Shown here piece after piece: positions 28,866 to 37,562 of a stretch of DNA of 49,084 bases (within the stretch, counting starts at the first letter, position 1; each line of letters starts with the position of its first letter). The notes under the pieces were generated by a model. That model saw only the letters and a program-made list of their open reading frames with translations. It was not told the DNA's origin and ran no database searches. This DNA comes from Gammaproteobacteria bacterium (GTDB lineage Bacteria; Pseudomonadota; Gammaproteobacteria; HK1), in the NCBI GenBank assembly GCA_018224385.1, contig JAGTVB010000109.1:1-49084 (forward strand), read 5' to 3'. Both the position numbers and the translations under genes were made by a program.

Positions 28866-28960
28866 AAGCTGTTTTAAAAATGTCGCGAGCGCCGGCAGAG
28901 AAAAGGCGTAGTGGGATGAGCAACTGGAGTCTCCAAGGGTGTATCCGAGGAGTGGTCGCC
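28864..28960. repeat. Repeat family B, partial copy at the fabG stop codon
   Basis: The 32 bases from 28864 are identical to the inverted complement of the right end of the element at 43809-43953 (AGAAGCTGTTTTAAAAATGT and on). After that the match decays but remains recognisable for about 60 bases (TGAGCAACTGGAGT against TGAACAACCGAGGT). A right terminal repeat was not found before acpP, so the copy is truncated or strongly diverged. Confidence 0.65.
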
Positions 28961-29250
28961 CCATACCGGAATCTTGCCTCTGAAGGGCCGGCTTGGAGCC
29001 ATTCAAAATCGGTCCTGACGGTTTTCTGTCGAGGTGCGTGCCCTGCAACGACGCTGCTACAGCAAGGCGCTGTTTCGGCAACAGTTTTTTCTTGGTCTGA
29101 AGGATTTTTAGATACGGTAAGGCGGGACCCCTGAGGTTTCGCGGTGGCATGAGTGCAAAGAGCACATTGAGCACTGATTGCAAGTTACTTTGTTTGCAAT
29201 AAACTAACGCCGAACCTGCGTGGTTCATGGTGAGGGAGGACAATTCCGCA
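28866..29250 (+). promoter_or_regulatory. fabG-acpP gap with repeat remnant and acpP promoter
   Basis: This 385-base gap begins with the repeat B remnant, carries no plausible gene, and ends with a promoter candidate: TTGCAA (29178-29183), 16 bases, TAAACT (29200-29205). A strong GGGAGGA ribosome-binding sequence precedes the acpP ATG. A separate acpP promoter is expected, since acyl carrier protein is needed in far larger amounts than the Fab enzymes. Confidence 0.45.
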
Positions 29251-29493
29251 ATGAGTACCATTGAAGAACGCGTCAAGCAGATCGTCGTCGAGCAGCTTGG
29301 CGTCAAGGAAGAGGAAGTCAGCGGGGATTCTTCTTTCGTCGATGATCTTGGTGCCGATTCCCTCGATACAGTCGAGTTGGTCATGGCATTGGAGGAGGAG
29401 TTCAACTGCGAGATTCCAGATAACGAGGCGGAAAAGATCACGACCGTTCAGCAGGCTATTGACTACATCAAGCAGCACATTCAGGTGGAGTAG
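29251..29493 (+). CDS. acpP: Acyl carrier protein
   Basis: The acidic 80-residue protein carries growing acyl chains. The start is taken at 29251 ([20 protein letters not shown]), 8 codons inside the track ORF, because it has a good GGGAGGA site and matches known AcpPs. The phosphopantetheine serine is in [13 protein letters not shown]. It is modified by the AcpS encoded at 17.5 kb and flanked by fabG and fabF. Confidence 0.98.
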   Translation: MSTIEERVKQIVVEQLGVKEEEVSGDSSFVDDLGADSLDTVELVMALEEEFNCEIPDNEAEKITTVQQAIDYIKQHIQVE

Positions 29494-29529
29494 TCATTCG
29501 GCCAGTGCAGCAAAGTCATTGACTGTTCA

Positions 29530-29550
29530 GGGTCGGCCTGCGGCCCTTTT
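29530..29550 (+). terminator. Terminator or attenuator between acpP and fabF
   Basis: GGGTCG (29530-29535), loop GCCTG and CGGCCC (29541-29546) form a 6-bp stem with one T-G wobble, followed by TTTT. It lies 36 bases after the acpP stop and would let acpP be made in excess over fabF. Confidence 0.6.
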
Positions 29551-29571
29551 GTTTGTATCGGAGTATGAGTT

Positions 29572-30810
29572 TTGAAGCGACGCGTGGTAGTGACAGGCCT
29601 AGGACTTGTCACCCCTCTTGGTCCTAACGTCGAGGGGACTTGGGAAAAGATAGTGTCAGGAAAGAGCGGGGTATCGCTCATCGATACGTTTGACACGACC
29701 CCATTCCCCAGCCGTATTGGCGGAGTCGTGCGCGATTTCGATGCGTCACGTTATCTTCCGCAAAAAGAGCTGAAAAAAATGGATCCCTTTATTCATTACG
29801 GGATCGCAGCGAGCATCCAGGCGATTGAGGATGCTGGATTGGAGATTACAGAAGAGAATAGTGAAAGGGTCGGCATCGCTATTGGCTCCGGTATTGGTGG
29901 GCTGCCAGGAATCGAAAAAGGCTATGACGCCTACCTTGCCGGAGGCCCCCGCAAGATCTCGCCGTTTTTTGTGCCAAGTAATATTATCAACATGGTAGCG
30001 GGCAACCTGTCGATCATGTATGGCATTCGAGGGCCCAACTATGGAATCGTCTCCGCCTGTGCCACCGGTACACACAACATCGGTGACGCCGCGCGCATGA
30101 TCGAACGTGGAGACGTGGATGCCATGATAGCGGGGGGCACGGAAATGGCCACATCGCCCATGGGACTGGGTGGATTTGCTGCGGCGCGAGCCCTTTCGAC
30201 GCGAAACGATGCGCCGGAGCAGGCCAGCCGGCCGTGGGACAAAGGACGCGACGGTTTTGTGCTCGCCGATGGGGCCGGGGTCATCGTGCTCGAGGCCTAT
30301 GAAATAGCGAAGGCGCGGGGCGCACGAATCTACGCGGAGCTTCTCGGATACGGCAAGAACAGCGATGCCTATCATATTACGCTTCCCTCCGCAGATGCTC
30401 GAGGAGCAAGTCGCTGTATGCTCCTTGCCCTCAATGATGGCGAGCTAAGTCCACAGAGTATCGACTACATCAATGCGCACGGCACCTCTACGCCCGCAGG
30501 CGATGTGGCAGAAACACGAGCGATCAAGAACGTCTTCGGATCTCATGCCTCCGATGTAGCGATAAGTTCAACGAAGTCGATGATAGGGCATATGCTCGGG
30601 GCGGCCGGCAGCGTGGAGGCAATTTTTTGTATTCTTGCCATTCGTGACCAGATTGCTCCACCGACCATCAATCTTGAGGCGCCGGATGAAGGCTGCGATC
30701 TCGATTACGTTCCGAATTTTGCCCGCAACATGAAGATTGACGTCGCTTTGACCAATTCCTTTGGTTTTGGTGGTACCAACGGTACCCTCATCTTCGGACG
30801 CACGTCCTAG
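29572..30810 (+). CDS. fabF: 3-oxoacyl-ACP synthase II
   Basis: FabF elongates acyl-ACP with malonyl-ACP. The 412-residue product starts at a TTG (29572, [20 protein letters not shown]). The nucleophile cysteine is in [18 protein letters not shown], and the two histidines are in [12 protein letters not shown] and [14 protein letters not shown]. The C-terminal [14 protein letters not shown] loop is intact. It closes the fatty-acid part of the operon and is followed by pabB, as in Pseudomonas-type clusters. Confidence 0.97.
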   Translation: MKRRVVVTGLGLVTPLGPNVEGTWEKIVSGKSGVSLIDTFDTTPFPSRIGGVVRDFDASRYLPQKELKKMDPFIHYGIAASIQAIEDAGLEITEENSERVGIAIGSGIGGLPGIEKGYDAYLAGGPRKISPFFVPSNIINMVAGNLSIMYGIRGPNYGIVSACATGTHNIGDAARMIERGDVDAMIAGGTEMATSPMGLGGFAAARALSTRNDAPEQASRPWDKGRDGFVLADGAGVIVLEAYEIAKARGARIYAELLGYGKNSDAYHITLPSADARGASRCMLLALNDGELSPQSIDYINAHGTSTPAGDVAETRAIKNVFGSHASDVAISSTKSMIGHMLGAAGSVEAIFCILAIRDQIAPPTINLEAPDEGCDLDYVPNFARNMKIDVALTNSFGFGGTNGTLIFGRTS

Positions 30811-30966
30811 CACTCCTTCTAATCGAAAAGCTCTATACGCAGCGAAGCGCTTTAGCCCCATCGAGAGCGCTGGCCGAGGGGTATTAGGGCAAACCACTGC
30901 TCAATCCCGCGGACGGACCACGCCGGAGCCAAGCCTGCTTTGGATTAAATGCCGTGGTCAGATTAA

Positions 30967-32346
30967 ATGCCGCCGTCCGGTTCGAACTGTAGTTACCGAT
31001 GGCTCAATCACTATTCGGATCTGCTCCCGGTCCATGTGAGTCATCCTGAGCGCTATCCGTTTCTTTTGGAAAGCGTAGCGCGTGGTACTGACAATGCGCG
31101 CTACGATTTCCTGCTTGCCTTTCCTGAGGGTTCACTCGCGTTGTGGCCTGAGGGCGGATTGCGCAGTGACGCCTTCCGAACCTGCGGCCAGGACTTTTTG
31201 CATAATCTCGATTTGTGGTGGAGCACGCATCGAACTTGGCAGCCTTTACCCGGCGACCTGCCGTTCTGTGGCGGGTGGTTCGTGTATTTTGGTTATGAAT
31301 TGGCTGCCCAGATTGAGCCGGTTTTGAGCCTTCCCTGGCCCGAAGAGGGCTTGCCGATTGCGGCGGCTTACCGAATGCCGGCGGCGATCATTCGGGACCA
31401 CCAGCTACGCCGAACGATGGTTGCTGCCGAGCCAGAAGCACGAGAACTGGTCCCCGTAATGGTAGAAGATCTGCTGCAGGCGCCGAAATTGGCTAGGCAG
31501 GGGGGCTGTATTCTGCGAGAGGTCATTCGAGAGGAGCCAGAACACTTATTCCTTTCCCGGCTAGCGGAAATTCAGCAGTACATTTCAGAAGGCGATGTTT
31601 TCCAGGTCAATTTATCACGGCGCTGGCAGGGACTATTGAGACCTGATCTGTCCCATGGGGTGCTGTACGACCGCTTGCGCCAGTTCAATCCCGCGCCCTT
31701 TGCCGGTCTTGCCAATTTCGGGGACGCGGCGATTCTGAGCTCCTCTCCCGAGAGGCTGGCGAGCGTGCGGGGTGCAGTGATAGAGACGCGTCCTATCGCG
31801 GGCACCCATCCGCGCTCCCAAAATCATCGAGCCGACCGCATCCTATCGCGGGCTTTACTGACAAGCCCGAAGGAACGCTCGGAACACACTATGCTCATTG
31901 ACCTGGAACGCAACGATCTTGGCAGGGTCTGCCAGGTGGGTAGTGTCACCGTTCCAGAATTGATGGTCCTCGAATCCTACCCCCATGTCCATCATATCGT
32001 TTCGACGGTGTGCGGGCGGTTGCGGCGTGAGGTTACCCCGGGTGAGGTAGTACGGGCGATTTTTCCTGGAGGTACGATTACCGGTTGCCCAAAGATCCGT
32101 TGCATGGAGATCATCGCGTCTTTGGAAGCCGCACCGAGGGGACCGTACACCGGGACGATGGGTTATCTCGGCAGGGATGGCAGCATGGATCTCAATATCC
32201 TTATCCGAACGCTGATTCGGCGCGGAGAACAGATATGGCTACAAACCGGCGCGGGCATCGTGGCTGACTCAGTTCCTGAGCTTGAGCTTAGGGAGACTCG
32301 CCACAAAGCAGAAGCGGCCCTGCGTGCCTTGACCAAGAGCATGTAG
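30967..32346 (+). CDS. pabB: Aminodeoxychorismate synthase component I
   Basis: PabB, with the PabA glutaminase, turns chorismate into 4-amino-4-deoxychorismate for folate. The 459-residue product has the chorismate-binding core: DVFQVNLSRRW, SSSPERLASVRG, RSEHTMLIDLERNDLGRVC and PGGTITGCPKIRCMEII. The motif reads PIAGT, with alanine where E. coli PabB has the lysine of PIKGT; TrpE-type enzymes also have alanine. Position next to pabC supports PabB rather than TrpE. The start is uncertain: the ATG at 30967 lacks a clear ribosome-binding site and sits in a dyad. pabA is not in this window. Confidence 0.9.
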   Translation: MPPSGSNCSYRWLNHYSDLLPVHVSHPERYPFLLESVARGTDNARYDFLLAFPEGSLALWPEGGLRSDAFRTCGQDFLHNLDLWWSTHRTWQPLPGDLPFCGGWFVYFGYELAAQIEPVLSLPWPEEGLPIAAAYRMPAAIIRDHQLRRTMVAAEPEARELVPVMVEDLLQAPKLARQGGCILREVIREEPEHLFLSRLAEIQQYISEGDVFQVNLSRRWQGLLRPDLSHGVLYDRLRQFNPAPFAGLANFGDAAILSSSPERLASVRGAVIETRPIAGTHPRSQNHRADRILSRALLTSPKERSEHTMLIDLERNDLGRVCQVGSVTVPELMVLESYPHVHHIVSTVCGRLRREVTPGEVVRAIFPGGTITGCPKIRCMEIIASLEAAPRGPYTGTMGYLGRDGSMDLNILIRTLIRRGEQIWLQTGAGIVADSVPELELRETRHKAEAALRALTKSM

Positions 32347-33173
32347 TGGCGCTGATAAACGGTCAAGCGGCGAGCCGTCTCTCTTTCCTTGACCGCGGGT
32401 TGCAATACGGCGATGGGCTGTTCGAGACGCTGCCCGTGTGGTATGGCGAGGCCCTTTGTGTGCACCGTCATCTTCAACGGTTGGCTCGCGGATGCCAGGT
32501 ACTGGGTATACCGATGCCGGATACGGAGACGCTGCAACGCGAAATCTCCACTCTGGCAACGGGTGTAGAGCGCGGCGTTCTCAAGCTTATCGTTACCCGG
32601 GGCACGGCTGGCCGGGGATATGCCCCGCCCCATCATGTCTCGCCGACTCGAATCTTGTCGCTGCATCCGTGGGCTGCCTATCCGCCCTCGTATTGGAGTC
32701 ACGGGGTCGTCGCCCATCAGTGCCGCGTTCGACTGAGTCGAAATCAGTTGCTGGCCGGTGTAAAGCACCTCAATCGAATTGAGCAAGTTCTGGCCCGGCG
32801 CGAGTGCCAGACTTACAGCTGTCCGGAGGGGCTGATGCTCGATACCTCAGGATGGGTGATTGAAGGCACCATGAGCAATCTGTTCCTGGTCACGGATGGC
32901 CAGCTGATCACGCCCTGCTTGGGGCATTGCGGAGTAGAGGGCGTGATGCGAGCCATCATTATGGAGGTGATCCGTTCCGAGCGAAAAGTACCCTTGCGGG
33001 TCAAGGCAATTCGGTTGCCCTCTCTTGTGGCGGCGGAGGAGCTGTTTTTCTGCAACAGCCTTTTTGGCATTTGGCCGGTGCAACGGTTCGCTCGCCGTAC
33101 CTACGCAGTTGGTCCAATTACCCAGCACCTGCAGCGTGAATTAGTGCGTCGGCGCGTCGTCGCTCATGGGTGA
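32346..33173 (+). CDS. pabC: Aminodeoxychorismate lyase
   Basis: PabC is a PLP enzyme that releases pyruvate from aminodeoxychorismate to give p-aminobenzoate. The 275-residue fold-type IV protein has the N-terminal FLDRGLQYGDGLFET motif, the Schiff-base lysine in AGVKHLNRIEQVLAR and EGTMSNLFLV. Its GTG start shares one base with the pabB stop, so the pair is translationally linked. Confidence 0.94.
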   Translation: MALINGQAASRLSFLDRGLQYGDGLFETLPVWYGEALCVHRHLQRLARGCQVLGIPMPDTETLQREISTLATGVERGVLKLIVTRGTAGRGYAPPHHVSPTRILSLHPWAAYPPSYWSHGVVAHQCRVRLSRNQLLAGVKHLNRIEQVLARRECQTYSCPEGLMLDTSGWVIEGTMSNLFLVTDGQLITPCLGHCGVEGVMRAIIMEVIRSERKVPLRVKAIRLPSLVAAEELFFCNSLFGIWPVQRFARRTYAVGPITQHLQRELVRRRVVAHG

Positions 33174-33334
33174 ATCGGTCCGCCACCGTGCGTGCGTCCG
33201 TGACTAGCAACAATGTCCGCCAACGTGCCAACTCGGGCTGCGAATTCCTAACAAGGTTGCGGGCAAGCGCGAGGTAGCCTAACCCGCGTGGAACACCGCC
33301 GCATCGCATCGGCGCCAGCAAAGGCGGATACTAT

Positions 33335-34378
33335 ATGCACAAAGTGCTCTATAAGCTTATGGGTATGTTGCTGCTCATGGCGGGTGCCGTCGCCGTTTGG
33401 ATAGCAGTGGAGCATCGTGCACTGAGCAAACGTACCTTGCATATTGGTGAAGCGCCCCTCACCTATGTCGTGACACCAGGCATGACTCTAACACACGTTG
33501 TGTCTCAGCTATCGAGCCAAGGAGTCCTCCATCGACCTTGGGCGCTTCTGTGGTATGCCCGTTGGCACGGAAAGGCCACGCAAATCAAGGCAGGCGAATA
33601 TCGGCTTGACGCTGGAACAACCCCGGCGCAACTGCTCGATGTGCTCGTTTCCGGAAGGGTGGTTCAACACGCCTTGACCCTGGTCGAAGGCTGGACTTTT
33701 AAAGAGGTATTCGCCGCCGTGCGGGCACATTCGCATATCGCACAGACCCTCACGGGAGTGCCCCCAGAAGGGATCATGGACACCCTGGGACTGGGGGGCA
33801 TACATCCGGAAGGATGGTTTTATCCCGAGACCTATTACTTTCCGAGTGCTCTCAGTGACCGTGATTTCTTGCGTCGGGCGTATAGCACTATGCGCCGACG
33901 CCTCCAATCAGAATGGGACGGACGGGCTCGCGAGCTACCTTATCGCACGTCGTACGAGGCCTTGATCCTCGCCTCTATCATTGAAAAGGAAACCGGAAGA
34001 CACGAAGAACGGGAACGAATCGCTGGGGTTTTCGTTCAAAGGCTCAGCAAGGGCATGCGTCTGGAAAGCGACCCCACGGTCATCTACGGACTGGGTAACG
34101 CTTTCGACGGCGATCTGCGGCGCCGCGACCTGAAGGAACTGACACCTTACAATACCTATCGTCGCAGCGGCTTGCCTCCTACGCCTATAGCCATGCCCGG
34201 CGGCGCCGCCATCCGAGCTGCACTTCATCCCGAATTAAGTGATGCCCTCTTTTTCGTGGCCCGAGGAGATGGTAGCCACCACTTCTCTGCAACCTACCCA
34301 GAGCATTTGCGCGCGGTGGCTCGGTATCAACTTCAGCGCCAGCAGGATCGCAATGGGCAACGACGCGCGGGTGACTGA
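33335..34378 (+). CDS. mltG: Endolytic murein transglycosylase MltG (YceG-like)
   Basis: MltG is an inner-membrane lytic transglycosylase that cuts nascent peptidoglycan. The 347-residue product has one N-terminal membrane segment (YKLMGMLLLMAGAVAVWIAV), a LysM-like region and the catalytic domain with the glutamate in LILASIIEKETGRHEERE. The FVQRLSKGMRLESDPTVIYG and YNTYRRSGLPPTPIAMPG blocks follow. It sits between pabC and tmk as in many gammaproteobacteria. Confidence 0.95.
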   Translation: MHKVLYKLMGMLLLMAGAVAVWIAVEHRALSKRTLHIGEAPLTYVVTPGMTLTHVVSQLSSQGVLHRPWALLWYARWHGKATQIKAGEYRLDAGTTPAQLLDVLVSGRVVQHALTLVEGWTFKEVFAAVRAHSHIAQTLTGVPPEGIMDTLGLGGIHPEGWFYPETYYFPSALSDRDFLRRAYSTMRRRLQSEWDGRARELPYRTSYEALILASIIEKETGRHEERERIAGVFVQRLSKGMRLESDPTVIYGLGNAFDGDLRRRDLKELTPYNTYRRSGLPPTPIAMPGGAAIRAALHPELSDALFFVARGDGSHHFSATYPEHLRAVARYQLQRQQDRNGQRRAGD

Positions 34379-34382
34379 TGGA

Positions 34383-35027
34383 ATGCATCAGGCCGACAAA
34401 TCGTACGGCCGCTTCATTACCTTAGAGGGAATCGAAGGAAGCGGTAAATCGACCCTTCTCCCCTACATACGCACCTTTCTCGAAACAGCAGGCAAATCTG
34501 TTGTCGTCACACGCGAGCCAGGGGGTACTCCCCTGGGAGAAGAAATACGTCGGTTATTGTTAGATCCCAGCTATGACAGCCTAGCCCCTAGCGCTGAGCT
34601 GCTGATGATTTTCGCCGCGCGCGTGGAACACCTTGAGCAAGTCATCAAGCCGTCGTTGCGGCAAGGGCGTTGGATTGTCTGTGATCGGTTCACAGACGCT
34701 ACCTACGTTTATCAGGGCGAGGGGCGTAACATCGCAAAAGCACGCATTGACGCCCTGGTCGATTGGGTTCAAGGTGCGCTGCGTCCGGATCTCACGCTAA
34801 TTTTTGATGTTCCTGTCCCGATGGGGTTGAGCCGGGTAAGCCAGCGGGGCGAAAAGGATCGGTTTGAACGAGAAGAACAGCGATTTTTCGAGCGGGTGCG
34901 TAATGCTTATCTGATGCTGGCAGCGGAGCATCCCGGTCGATGCCAGGTGGTTGACGCTAGCGCACCGCTGGACGTGGTTAGGCTGCGTGTGGACACCATT
35001 CTCAGGGCTTTTTTGCACGACTCATAA
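34383..35027 (+). CDS. tmk: Thymidylate kinase
   Basis: Tmk phosphorylates dTMP to dTDP. From the ATG at 34383 it is 214 residues, the usual size; the track start at 34239 lies deep in mltG, and an ATG at 34353 with a slightly better ribosome-binding sequence is an alternative. The P-loop is LEGIEGSGKSTLL, followed by TREPGGTPLGEEIR and CDRFTDATYVYQGEGR. The lid region near QRGEKDRFEREEQRFF is intact. holB follows after a 243-base gap with no visible gene. Confidence 0.95.
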   Translation: MHQADKSYGRFITLEGIEGSGKSTLLPYIRTFLETAGKSVVVTREPGGTPLGEEIRRLLLDPSYDSLAPSAELLMIFAARVEHLEQVIKPSLRQGRWIVCDRFTDATYVYQGEGRNIAKARIDALVDWVQGALRPDLTLIFDVPVPMGLSRVSQRGEKDRFEREEQRFFERVRNAYLMLAAEHPGRCQVVDASAPLDVVRLRVDTILRAFLHDS

Positions 35028-35270
35028 GAGAACCGCATGAGTTTAAGGTTAGGCTCGTGTGCCGCCCCCTAACGCCATACGCTCCCAAGATGTCCATTCC
35101 GGAACCGGACCAGGTCCATCAAGGTGGCTCTACCCACGAAGATATCGATGGCATCTCGGCAGTCCAGTGCTTGGCGCGACCTAAAGTCGTTTGCTGGGTT
35201 GGCAAAAATGCGGCCATAATGCTGGGCACTTCAGCACGAGTGGCTTCAAGAGCTCAGGTGATGGGATGCG

Positions 35271-36296
35271 ATGGATCTCTCTAGAACAATGGCTACGCTT
35301 TTGCCGTGGCATAACCCGCAGTGGACACTGCTCGCTGACGCGTGCAAAAACCAGAGACTCGGCCATGCCTTGCTGCTTCGCGGCCGCCAAGGTTTTGGCG
35401 TTCCGCAGTTTGCCCGACGCTTGGCGAGAGCCTTGGTCTGCCGGCACCCCATGTCCGATAAGCGGCCTTGCGGGATCTGCCGAAGCTGCTCACTGAGCAA
35501 CGCGGGGTCTCATCCTGACCTCATGATCGTAGAGCCCGACCAGGGGAAGGCGAGCATCGGCATTGTCCCGGTACGCCGTCTTATTGATGCACTGGGGTTG
35601 GCGCCGAAGTTCGGCGGACCCAAGGTCGCTATCCTGTCACCGGCAGAATTGCTAACGCGGGAGGCCAGCAATAGCTTGCTGAAAACACTAGAGGAACCTC
35701 CTGGCGATGCGGTATTTCTGCTGGTCTCGCACAGTGCTGCCAAGGTTCCCCCGACGGTCCGCAGTCGCTGCCAGCTGATCGACTTTCCCACCCCGTGTCG
35801 TCGCCAGGCGTGCCAATGGCTCGCGGCGCAGATGCCACAACCCGCCGATGTCGAGCTGGTGCTGGATATTGCTGGAGGGGCGCCGATTCGGGCATTGGAT
35901 ATGATGCAAGCCGATCATCTGCCTCTGCGGGGCAAGGTGCTTGAATCATTCGTCGATGTTGTTAGTGGACAAGCCGATCCGCTTGAGGTGGCTAAGTTGT
36001 GGCGAGTCTCGGGCACGAACGAGGTCCTGCAGTGGCTGGCATCTATGGCCGCAGATTGCATCAAGCTGAGCTGCGCTGAAGCTTCGTCGCGGGTAGTGAA
36101 CCGCGACATTCTCCCGGCGCTCACCAGCCTCGCCCAAGCGATCGCGCCGCGTCGCTTTTTCGCGCTTTGGGATTGCTGCATACAGGCCAACAAAGATCAC
36201 GGTGGGAGCGCCGGATTGAATGATCAACTTTTGTTGGAAGGCGTCGCTATGACCTGCACAGCATTGGCGCACCCGCGCAGCAGTTCATCTCATTAG
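35271..36296 (+). CDS. holB: DNA polymerase III subunit delta'
   Basis: Delta' is part of the clamp loader of the replicative polymerase. The 341-residue product starts at ATG 35271 (or 35289). The AAA+ core has a degenerate P-loop (LLLRGRQGFGVPQFAR), as is normal for delta', which does not bind ATP. The zinc-binding cysteines are in CRHPMSDKRPCGICRSC, sensor 1 is near AVFLLVSHS and the SRC motif is in TVRSRCQLIDFPTP. It belongs to the tmk-holB-pilZ-tatD series. Confidence 0.94.
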   Translation: MDLSRTMATLLPWHNPQWTLLADACKNQRLGHALLLRGRQGFGVPQFARRLARALVCRHPMSDKRPCGICRSCSLSNAGSHPDLMIVEPDQGKASIGIVPVRRLIDALGLAPKFGGPKVAILSPAELLTREASNSLLKTLEEPPGDAVFLLVSHSAAKVPPTVRSRCQLIDFPTPCRRQACQWLAAQMPQPADVELVLDIAGGAPIRALDMMQADHLPLRGKVLESFVDVVSGQADPLEVAKLWRVSGTNEVLQWLASMAADCIKLSCAEASSRVVNRDILPALTSLAQAIAPRRFFALWDCCIQANKDHGGSAGLNDQLLLEGVAMTCTALAHPRSSSSH

Positions 36297-36364
36297 ATCC
36301 ATGCTTTGAGGACGCGGCTGATCCTCATCGGTCAAGTGAGAGGCAAGCTCAGGAGATTTTGGCT

Positions 36365-36709
36365 ATGAGTGCACCGAAACAAGGGATACTCTCGCTTTCC
36401 ATCAAAGAAATGGGTGCCTTGTACGCATCGTACATGCCCTTTGTGCGAGGCGGCGCACTGTTCATTCCCACCGCGCGGAACTATCGACTGGGCGATGAAG
36501 TGTTCATGCTGATTACGCTCATGGAGGAAAATGAGAAAATGCCAATCGCAGGGCGTATCGTTTGGGTAACCCCCAAAGGGGCGCAAGGAAATCGAGCAGC
36601 CGGCATCGGTGTCCAGTTCAGTGAAATTGATCAGGGTAAAACCCGTACCAAAATCGAGAGCTATCTTGCGGGTGCGCTAAAATCCGACCGTCAAACGCAT
36701 ACGATGTAA
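36365..36709 (+). CDS. pilZ: PilZ domain protein, type IV pilus-associated
   Basis: The 114-residue product is PilZ, a small cytoplasmic protein needed for type IV pilus assembly in Pseudomonas and Xanthomonas. The start is put at ATG 36365 behind an AGGAG sequence; the track adds a TTG two codons earlier. It contains LFIPTARNYRLGDEVFMLITL and GRIVWVTPKGAQGNRAAGIG but lacks the RxxxR and DxSxxG motifs for cyclic di-GMP, typical of this PilZ subtype. No other pilus gene is in the window. Confidence 0.9.
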   Translation: MSAPKQGILSLSIKEMGALYASYMPFVRGGALFIPTARNYRLGDEVFMLITLMEENEKMPIAGRIVWVTPKGAQGNRAAGIGVQFSEIDQGKTRTKIESYLAGALKSDRQTHTM

Positions 36710-36722
36710 TTTCCTATGGAGT

Positions 36723-37562
36723 ATGGAGCCTTTGCTTGTCGACTCACATTGTCACCTCGATCTGCTAAATCCTGCCGCCTACGAGGGCGGAATAACAGGA
36801 GTGGTTGCCGCAGCGCGCGCCCAGGGCGTGGGTTGGATGCTCAATGCCTGCGTTAACTTAAAGGCCTATGAAAAGATCCGCGACCTGGCACGCTGTTATC
36901 GCGGCATTTTTGCTGCTGTTGGGGTGCATCCGAATCAGCAACTTGTCTCCGAACCCGACGAGGATGAGCTGTTGCGGCTCGCTCGTGAACCGGAGGTTGT
37001 TGCCGTAGGTGAAACCGGGCTCGATTACTACCGAACTAAGATCGGACGTACCCCCCAGCAAGCACGGTTCCGTCGGCACATCGCTGTTGCAAAACGGGTT
37101 GGCAAGCCACTCATTGTCCATTGTCGCCAGGCGATGACAGACACGCTGCGAATTCTTCGTGAAGAGGGGGCGCACGAACTGGGCGGGGTAATTCACTGCT
37201 TCGTGGGCGACTGGGAGGCGGCGCGCCAAACGCTCGATCTCGACTTTTGCATCTCGCTATCAGGTAGCGTAACCTTCAAGAACACTCCAGACCTTCAGAC
37301 AGTCGCGGTGCAAACGCCCTTAGACCGCCTGTTGATCGAAACGGATGCGCCTTATCTTACGCCGCTCTCCCGACGCGGTCAGCCAAACCAGCCAGCCTAT
37401 GTCAGGCTCGTCGCTGAGCACGTCGCCATGCGACGCAATATGTCCTTTGCGGATTTTGCTCAGGCATCGACTGAGAACTTCTTCGGACTTTTTCGGCACG
37501 CACCTCAATCTCAAACGTGCGAGCCGGCATCGGCAGCGGTTTCCCCTCATTCGGCACAGTAG
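36723..37562 (+). CDS. tatD: TatD family metal-dependent hydrolase
   Basis: The 279-residue TIM-barrel protein is a TatD-family nuclease. Metal ligands are visible in LVDSHCHLDLL, AVGETGLDYYR, LIVHCRQA, IHCFVGDWEAA and LLIETDAPYLTPLSRRG. The pilZ-tatD order matches Pseudomonas. Its last 16 bases overlap the 3' end of the convergent aminotransferase gene. Confidence 0.93.
   Translation: MEPLLVDSHCHLDLLNPAAYEGGITGVVAAARAQGVGWMLNACVNLKAYEKIRDLARCYRGIFAAVGVHPNQQLVSEPDEDELLRLAREPEVVAVGETGLDYYRTKIGRTPQQARFRRHIAVAKRVGKPLIVHCRQAMTDTLRILREEGAHELGGVIHCFVGDWEAARQTLDLDFCISLSGSVTFKNTPDLQTVAVQTPLDRLLIETDAPYLTPLSRRGQPNQPAYVRLVAEHVAMRRNMSFADFAQASTENFFGLFRHAPQSQTCEPASAAVSPHSAQ

Noticed and set aside
28620-29441. 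Minus-strand ORF of 273 residues over fabG, the gap and acpP
   Set aside because: It is antisense to two certain genes, is serine- and threonine-rich in the manner of shadow frames and crosses a repeat.
30967-32346. Calling this gene trpE because of its PIAGT motif
   Set aside because: It lies one base from pabC in the fabF-pabB-pabC order, and its N-terminus reads like PabB, so PabB is more likely.
35057-35284. Plus-strand ORF of 75 residues between tmk and holB
   Set aside because: No ribosome-binding site, domain or coding-like pattern is evident; the 243-base gap is left unannotated.
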